64,000 nt of DNA from assembly GCA_022414725.1 (NCBI GenBank), contig CM039464.1, positions 46,323,481-46,387,480 of the forward strand, written 5' to 3'. The notes under the pieces are model-generated. The model saw nothing but the letters and a program-made list of their open reading frames with translations, did no database searches and was not told the DNA's origin. The translations under genes were made by a program, and so were the position numbers. Below are positions 58,801 to 64,000 of the stretch, piece by piece. The DNA is from Microglena sp. YARC. Its lineage: Eukaryota; Chlorophyta; Chlorophyceae; Chlamydomonadales; Chlamydomonadaceae. The stretch's first letter is position 1, and each line of letters starts with the position of its first letter.

Positions 58801-61800
58801 ATGCCGAGGCAGGCAATCCACAGCACCAAGCCCAACAAACACAAGAGAAGAGGGCTGAACCAAAAGAGCTAAAGACTAATAGAGAGAGGATATAGAGAGG
58901 ATAAGGAGGAGAGAGGAGCGCTTTTTTCTGAATTTGTATCGCTTTTCACGCACGTGACGATCAAAGTCGTAGGTATGGATTTGGGAGTCGTGTGGAAATC
59001 GAGAGGTCACAGGATCGACCCTCGGCAGAAGTCTGTTAATCTCGTTGTTCCAATTAAGCCAGCTATAGCCAACATGTACTACACGACTCGTACGACATGC
59101 CTGAAGTCGCTAACTGTGGATGTGGTTCCTTGTTTCCCAAAATACGGGCTGTGCGATAAATCCGGGTACCAAGCCAACATTGACAACCCTACATATCTGC
59201 TGGTCATAATGCTTGCTTGCTGCAGTATTGCTTACTTGCTGCAATATTGACTTTTTCTTGCTTACTTGCTGCAATATTGACTTTTTCTTGCTTACTTGCT
59301 GCAATATTGACTTTTCTTGCTTACTTGCTGCAATATTGACTTTCTTTTTCTGAGGATTTGTTGGAAGGCCCCTCCCAGGTATTGTGGAGCAGGCTTGTGT
59401 TGGGCCAACAACAGCCTGTTGATGACTATGTAATGTAATGTAATGTATGTATATCTGTAGGGAACGGAGATATGCTATCATATGCTATCATATGATGCCG
59501 GCAGTCTGACCATGCCAGAGTTGCCATGTGTACACAACACCATATGATGCAATTCGTATGATATCATATGATATCATACTCTCCTTCTGCCAGCATCATA
59601 TGATATGCCGATCCCTATATATCTGTATATATATTGCAGGTGTTCTGCACCCTGTCCACTGTGCTTCCAACCTGTGGTGGCTCGGGAATTGCGTCTGGTG
59701 ACTGTTCGTCACACTGACTCCATCACAGTAGGGGGCCCTAAAGTGAAGTTCAGCCTACTCCAGAGGCCCAAAGAAAGTATCATTCCTCATCCTATGGCTT
59801 CAAATCTTCACGATACCACGACAAGCCTTGCTGACCTGAGTCTTCGACAGACTGGGGGCCAACCCTCCACAGCTGTCTCGCCCCTCATCGACAACCTGTT
59901 TGCTAAGTTTGCGACCATCGAGGATGCTATCCCCCTGTGGAGGCAAGCAGCTGAGGAGCTGGCGAATTACGCTGCAATGGTGAGCTGGCACTGTTTTTGG
60001 CCGAGCCCCCCCTTCTGGGGGGCGGAAGCCCCCAGGGTTACCCGGTTGTCCGTTTGACCGACCGACGACGGAGACGAAGCCTGACACGTTAGCCAACGGT
60101 CGCGTAACTAACTGGCTTCGGCCCGCTCAATTCCGTTGCCAACACTCTCCGCCAATTTCCTGCGACGCTGCCTAGGACTTGTGTTATGCTCACCTCACCC
60201 ATAGCCAAGCTCCACGTGTTGGTGTATTGACTTGAGCAAAGTCCAGGTCAACGTTACCAACACAATAAAAATACAAATAAAGAAATAAATGGAGTACTGA
60301 ATCTGATCAACGTGTCCCAAAGGCAAGGTCAACCTTATCAACACAATACAAATATAAATAAATAAATAAGTGGAGCGCTGAATCTGATCAGTGTGTCCTG
60401 AAGGCAAGGTCAACCTTATCAACACAGTACAAATATAAGTAAATAAATACATAAATAAATGGAGCACTGAATCTGATCAATGTGTGTCCCAAAGGCAAGG
60501 CCAACCTTATTAACACAACACAAATATAATTCATTGATTAATAAGTGAATTAACTAATTAAGCACTGAATGTGATCAATGCGTCCCAAAGGCAAGGTCAA
60601 CCTTATCAACACAATACAAATAAAAATACATAAATAAATGTAGTACTGAATCTGATCAATGTGTCCCAGGTGACCTGTGAGGGTGGTCTTGAGGCGGCCT
60701 TTGTTGCGCCCTTTATATACTCCTCCTTGGACGCCCTGGCTGCCCGGGCTCGACGATGGACAATGAACAGGTACTTCACTTGGGGGTGGTAAGGGAGTGG
60801 GGAGGACGGAGGGGGGGCGGTGTGTGTGGTGGTGGTGGTGTGTGTGTGGGGGGGGGATAGACCCACCACCCACCCACCCACCCACACTGCAACGTGTGCT
60901 TGTCTTGGACAAAGGCTGGTCCCTGGCTGCTCAGGCTGGTCGATGGATAATGACCAGGTACTTCACTTGTTTACACATGTGTGCTTGTTATAAGCTGGCG
61001 AGAATATACCTGCAATGAGTTGTAAGGGAATGCAGTTGTCTGCACTGTTTTTATATGTGTGCGACGCGTCGCAAATTTATCGACTTGGTGCGACCCCAGT
61101 GCAACGCATTGCCCCCTGAACCCCAAGGGCTCCGTGCGGAGCACGAAGTAAGGAGACTGGGGGGCCAGGGGGGCATTTCTGACTAGGGGGGTTGGGGAGT
61201 AGAGCATCGCACTGGGGTCACACCTAGTCGCTCAATTTGCAACGCGTCGGGCATTGGTTCAGATATGAGGCGCAGTACAGTTCCCCCTGCATCAAACCTC
61301 CCCACCCCCACCTCTACCCCCACTCTTACCACCACTATCACTCTCCTTCCAACCTGTGACAGGCTATATGGTGCAGATAGTGACAGGCTATGGTGTGGAT
61401 AGGAGGCGCAGTACAATAAAGAAAGTGCCAGGCTATGGTTTATATATGAGGCACAGTACAGTTCCCCTTGCATCAAATCTCCCCATCCCCACCCCAACCC
61501 CCACTCTCACCACAACTCTCATTCTCCTAACACCCTGTGACAGGCTATAGTGCAGATAGGAGGCGCAGTACAGTGCAGATAAGAGGCGCAGTACAGTGCA
61601 GATAGGAGGCGCAGTACAGTGCAGATAGTTCAATGCTATGGTGCAGATAAAGGGCGCAGTATAGTGCAGATAGGAGGCGCAGTACAGTGCAGATAGGAGG
61701 CACAGTACAGTGCAGATAAGAGGCGCAGTACAGTGCAGATAAGAGGCGCAGTACAGTGCAGATAGGAGGCACAGTACAGTGCAGATATGAAGCGCAGTAC

Positions 61801-63945
61801 AGTGCAGATAGGAGGCGCAGTACAGTGCAGATAGTTCAATGCTATGGTGCAGATAGGAGGTGCAGTACAGTGCAGATAGGAGGCGCAGTACAGTGCAGAT
61901 ATGAGGAGCAGTACAGTGCAGATAAGAGGCGCAGAACAGTGCAGATAGGAGGCGCAGTATAGTGCAGATAGTTCAATGCTATGGTGCAGACAGGAGGCGC
62001 AGTACAGTGCAGATAGGAGGCGCAGTATAGTGCAGATAGTTCAATGCTATGGTGCAGATAGGAGGCGCAGTACAGTGCAGATAGGAGGCGCAGTACAGTG
62101 CAGATAGTTCAATGCTATGGTGCAGATAGGAGGCGCAGTACAGTGCAGATAGGAAGCGCAGTACAGTGCAGATAGGTGCGCAGTACAGTGCAGATAGGAG
62201 GCGCAGTATAGTGCAGATAGTTCAATGCTATGGTGCAGATAGGAGGCGCAGTACAGTGCAGATAGGAAGCGCAGTACAGTGCAGTTATGAGGCGCAGTAC
62301 AGTGCAGATAGGAGGGGCAGTACAGCGCAGATAGGAGGGGCAGTACAGTGCAGGTAGGAGGCACAGTACAGTGCAGATAGGAGGCGCAGTATAGTGCAGA
62401 TAGTAAAAGGCTATGGTGCAGATAGGAGGCGCAGTGCAGTGCAGATATGGGCGCAGTACAGTGCAGATAGGAGGCGCAGTACAGTGCAGATAGGAGGCAC
62501 AGTACAGTGCAGATAGGAGTCGCAGCACAGTACAGATAGGAAGCGCAGTACAGTGCAGATAGGAGGCGCAGTACAGTGCAGATAGGAGGCGCAGTACAGT
62601 GCAGATAGGAGGCGCAGTACAGTGCAGATAGGAAGCGCAGTACAGTGCAGATAGGAGGCGCAGTACAGTGGAGATAGGAGGCGCAGTTCAGTGCAGTAAG
62701 GAGGCGCAGTACAGTGCAGATAGGAGGCGCAGTACAGTGCAGATAGAGGGCGCAGAACAGTGCAGATAGGAGGCGCAGTGCAGTGCAGATAGTTCAATGC
62801 TATGGTGCAGATAGGAGGTGCAGTACAGTGCAGATAGGAGGCGCAGTACAGTGCAGATAGGAGGTGCAGAACAGTGCAGAAAGTTCAATGATATGGTGCA
62901 GATAGGAGGCACTGTACAGTGCAGATAGGAGGCGCAGTACAGTGCAGATAGGAAGCGCAGTACAGTGCAGATAGGAGGCGCAGTACAGTGGAGATAAGAG
63001 GCGCAGTTCAGTGCAGTAAGGAGGCACAGTACAGTGCAGATAGGAGGCGCAGTATAGTGCAGATAGGAGACGCAGTACAGTGCAGATATGAGGAGCAGTA
63101 CAGTGCAGATAGGAGGCGCAGTACAGCGCAGATAGGAGGCGCAGTATAGTGCAGATAATTCAATGCTATGGTGCAGATAGGAGGCGCAGTACAGTGCAGA
63201 TAGGAGGCGCAGTATAGTGCAGATAGTTCAATGCTATGGTGCAGATAGGAGGCGCAGTACAGTGCGGATAGGTGGCGCAGTACAGTGCAGATTGGAAGCG
63301 CAGTACAGTGCAGATAGGAGGCGCAGTACAGTGGAGATAGGAGGCGCAGTTCAGTGCAGTAAGGAGGCGCAGTACAGAACAGATAGGAGGCGCAGTACAG
63401 TGCAGATAGGAGGCGCAGTACAGTGCAGATATGAGGAGCAGTACAGTGCAGATAGAGGGCGCAGTACAGTGCAGATAGTTCAATGCTATGGTGCAGATAG
63501 GAGGCGCAGTACAGTGCAGATAGGAAGCGCAGTACAGTGCAGATAGGAGGCGCAGTACAGTGCAGATAGGAAGCGCAGTACAGTGCAGATAGGAGGCACA
63601 GTACAGTGCAGATAGGAGGAGCAGTACATAGCAGATAGGAGGCACAGTACAGTGCAGATAGGAGGAGCAGTACAGTGCAGATAGGAGGCACAGTACAGTG
63701 CAGATAGGAGGCACAGTACAGTGCAGATAGGAGGCACAGTACAGTACAGATAGGAGGCAAACAAACCAAATAGAGTGCTCCTCCTAATTGTGAATAAAAA
63801 TGTTTCAATTGACAATTCTTGCAGAGCGGAGCTTCTAGAGCAGAGGGGTCTTCTCAAAGTACCTACAGGCTCTGAGATGAGCTCCTCTGGCAGTGGGAGC
63901 TTGGCAGAAATGATGGGTGCTGCTGCTGAAGCAGAGGTGAAGAAG
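55825..63945 (+). CDS. RNF10: RNF10/Mag2-like RING protein, 5' nine exons (3' end outside window)
   Basis: Exons 55825-55980, 56115-56167, 56368-56473, 56720-56861, 57089-57156, 57907-58052, 59640-59979, 60670-60770 and 63825-63945. All are GT-AG with compatible phases: 1233 nt, 411 codons, still open. Landmarks in order: NANHLLGFTY (about residue 91); KYNKDKFLQANFRFLVS (about 137); FLVDADRMFSWDDVVQ; RING region CQCPISLDSPPVCPQITPCG (184-203) to CSAPCPLC (225-232); then LQRPKESIIPHP, a long helical part and RAELLEQRGLL. This order is specific to RNF10/Mag2, known elsewhere as ribosome-linked E3 ligases. Oddly, three zinc positions are Ser (189, 207, 210). The start is uncertain: 39 bp inside exon 1 could be an intron. 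A donor follows at 63946. Confidence 0.9.
56955..57026 (+). repeat. CATC microsatellite and C run in an RNF10 intron
   Basis: About ten CATC/CAAT units, then about 23 C at 57004-57026. Confidence 0.93.
57440..57535 (+). repeat. LINE/SINE 3' end with AATGTAATGT tail (copy 1)
   Basis: TTGGAAGACCCCTCCTGGAT ... GCCTGTTGATGACAACAG, then AATGTAATGTATT. Same family as 59350-59447. Confidence 0.7.
57590..57895 (+). repeat. Two degenerate tandem copies of the RING exon
   Basis: Copies at 57602-57745 and 57759-57892 precede the usable exon 57907-58052, at spacings of 157 and 148 bases. Each keeps the acceptor context CATCCTGCACAG|GTT. The first is frameshifted after CGHVY. The second has Ile for Cys at the CGH motif and TGA after VNY. 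Neither keeps the donor segment GGACCCAAGCTCAG|GT. They are probably dead duplicates or decoy exons. Confidence 0.9.
58148..58295 (+). repeat. ~30-bp tandem repeat, four copies
   Basis: GTAGTTGCTGTCTTTCTTGA plus CGGCCGCCT repeated in an RNF10 intron. A second repeat, GGTTATGTGGCAGGGGAAAT (three units), follows to 58370. Confidence 0.88.
59350..59447 (+). repeat. LINE/SINE 3' end with ATGTA tail (copy 2)
   Basis: TTGGAAGGCCCCTCCCAGGT ... GCCTGTTGATGACT, then TATGTAATGTAATGTAATG. The tail resembles the TGTAA tail of LINE A (26680). It is preceded by four copies of a 32-bp GCTTACTTGCTGCAATATTG repeat (59214-59340). Confidence 0.75.
59459..59616 (-). mobile_element. ATATCAT-rich MITE, inverted copy (RNF10 intron)
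   Basis: Reverse orientation of 51448-51639. Flanked by ATATCTGT at 59451 and again at 59619, a possible 8-bp target duplication (hAT-like), with a two-base offset that leaves it unproven. Its right end lies 23 bp from the acceptor of exon 7. Confidence 0.82.
59998..60190 (+). repeat. GC-rich ~200-bp dispersed repeat, copy 2
   Basis: GCCGAGCCCCCCTTCTGGGG ... TAGGACTTGTGTTATG, homologous to 51868-52085, just after the donor of RNF10 exon 7. Confidence 0.85.
60220..60668 (+). repeat. 80-97-bp tandem array ending at an exon
   Basis: Five units with AAGGCAAGGTCAACCTTATC, AACACAATACAAATA, an AAAT/TAAA run and GAATCTGATCAATGTGTCCC. The last unit merges into the acceptor GTGTCCCAG|GTGACC of RNF10 exon 8. 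Confidence 0.9.
60901..60970 (+). repeat. Partial duplicate of the end of RNF10 exon 8
   Basis: GTCTTGGACAAAGGCTGGTC...CGATGGATAATGACCAGGTACTTCACTTG parallels exon 8 and its donor (60723-60780). It retains a donor-like CAG|GTACTT but has no clear acceptor. Confidence 0.8.
61062..61249. mobile_element. Hairpin MITE with CGACGCG ends
   Basis: The left arm CGACGCGTCGCAAATT...GGTGCGACCCCAGTGC pairs with the right arm GCACTGGGGTCACACC...AATTTGCAACGCGTCG over about 40 bp. About 190 bp long, intronic. Confidence 0.82.
61260..63755 (+). repeat. 2.5-kb intronic minisatellite, 23-bp unit
   Basis: About 100 units around CAGTGCAGATAGGAGGCGCA (plus GTA). A recurring longer variant contains GTTCAATGCTATGGTGCAGATA, giving a loose higher-order pattern. 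The start (61260-61550) holds a ~185-bp doublet with CCCCACCCC tracts. It fills the intron between RNF10 exons 8 and 9. The long minus-strand frames here (LHCTAPPICTVLRLLSALYC-like) are artefacts of the repeat. Confidence 0.97.
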
Positions 63946-63946
63946 G

Positions 63947-64000
63947 TATGTATGTACGTATGTATGCATGTATGCATGTACGTATATATGTATGTACACC
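63947..64000 (+). repeat. TATG/CATG microsatellite at window end
   Basis: Irregular GTATGTATGTACGTATGTAT in the intron after RNF10 exon 9. Confidence 0.85.

Noticed and set aside
61545..63977. Long minus-strand frames rich in LHCTAPPICTVLRLLSALYC-type peptides
   Set aside because: They are a translation of the 23-bp minisatellite in an intron; the same peptide appears in several frames and has no start context.

Overview
This is eukaryotic nuclear DNA. Two multi-exon genes with GT-AG introns sit at the right end, and almost everything else is transposon or satellite sequence. The mixture of Copia, Ty3/gypsy and several LINE families with tight MITE nesting, plus a plant-style RNF10 protein, suggests a large repeat-rich streptophyte genome. 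A charophyte alga such as Chara is my best guess; no marker here proves it.

Layout. (1) 1-22.5 kb: a head-to-tail macrosatellite with a unit of about 6.4 kb (starts at 1, 7009, 13481 and 19837; the last is cut at 22520). Each full unit holds a LINE 3'-end relic, a 29-bp minisatellite array, a short exon-like ORF, a TG-rich minisatellite and the 3' half of a minus-strand LINE. Copies become more indel-ridden toward the left; one stretch (1175-3475) looks like noise, and a 1000-N gap lies at 4477-5476. (2) 22.5-34.4 kb: a nest of transposons. It contains a TIR element carrying a 1.38-kb gypsy-derived LTR element, three LINE relics (one inserted into another and itself holding a Copia fragment), and two inverted copies of a repeat whose empty sites date the insertions. 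(3) 34.4-41.6 kb: a full-length but broken Copia element with TATCAGC...GCTGATA LTR ends. (4) 41.6-49.3 kb: a MITE, gag-like fragments on the minus strand, a second Copia LTR plus gag start, G-rich tracts and an ACAG microsatellite. (5) 49.4-52.3 kb: a complete five-exon thioredoxin-like gene. (6) 55.8-63.9 kb: the first nine exons of an RNF10/Mag2-type RING protein, running off the right edge.

The two host genes are co-oriented. Their introns share repeat families (a hairpin MITE, a GC-rich repeat of about 200 bp, LINE tails). The most notable points are these. The RNF10 RING has Ser at three of the eight expected zinc positions, and its exon is triplicated. Several LINEs here combine RNase H with an R2-like CCHC plus restriction-like endonuclease C terminus. 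The exon phases of both host genes close exactly, so I trust those models; most ORFs elsewhere are transposon debris.
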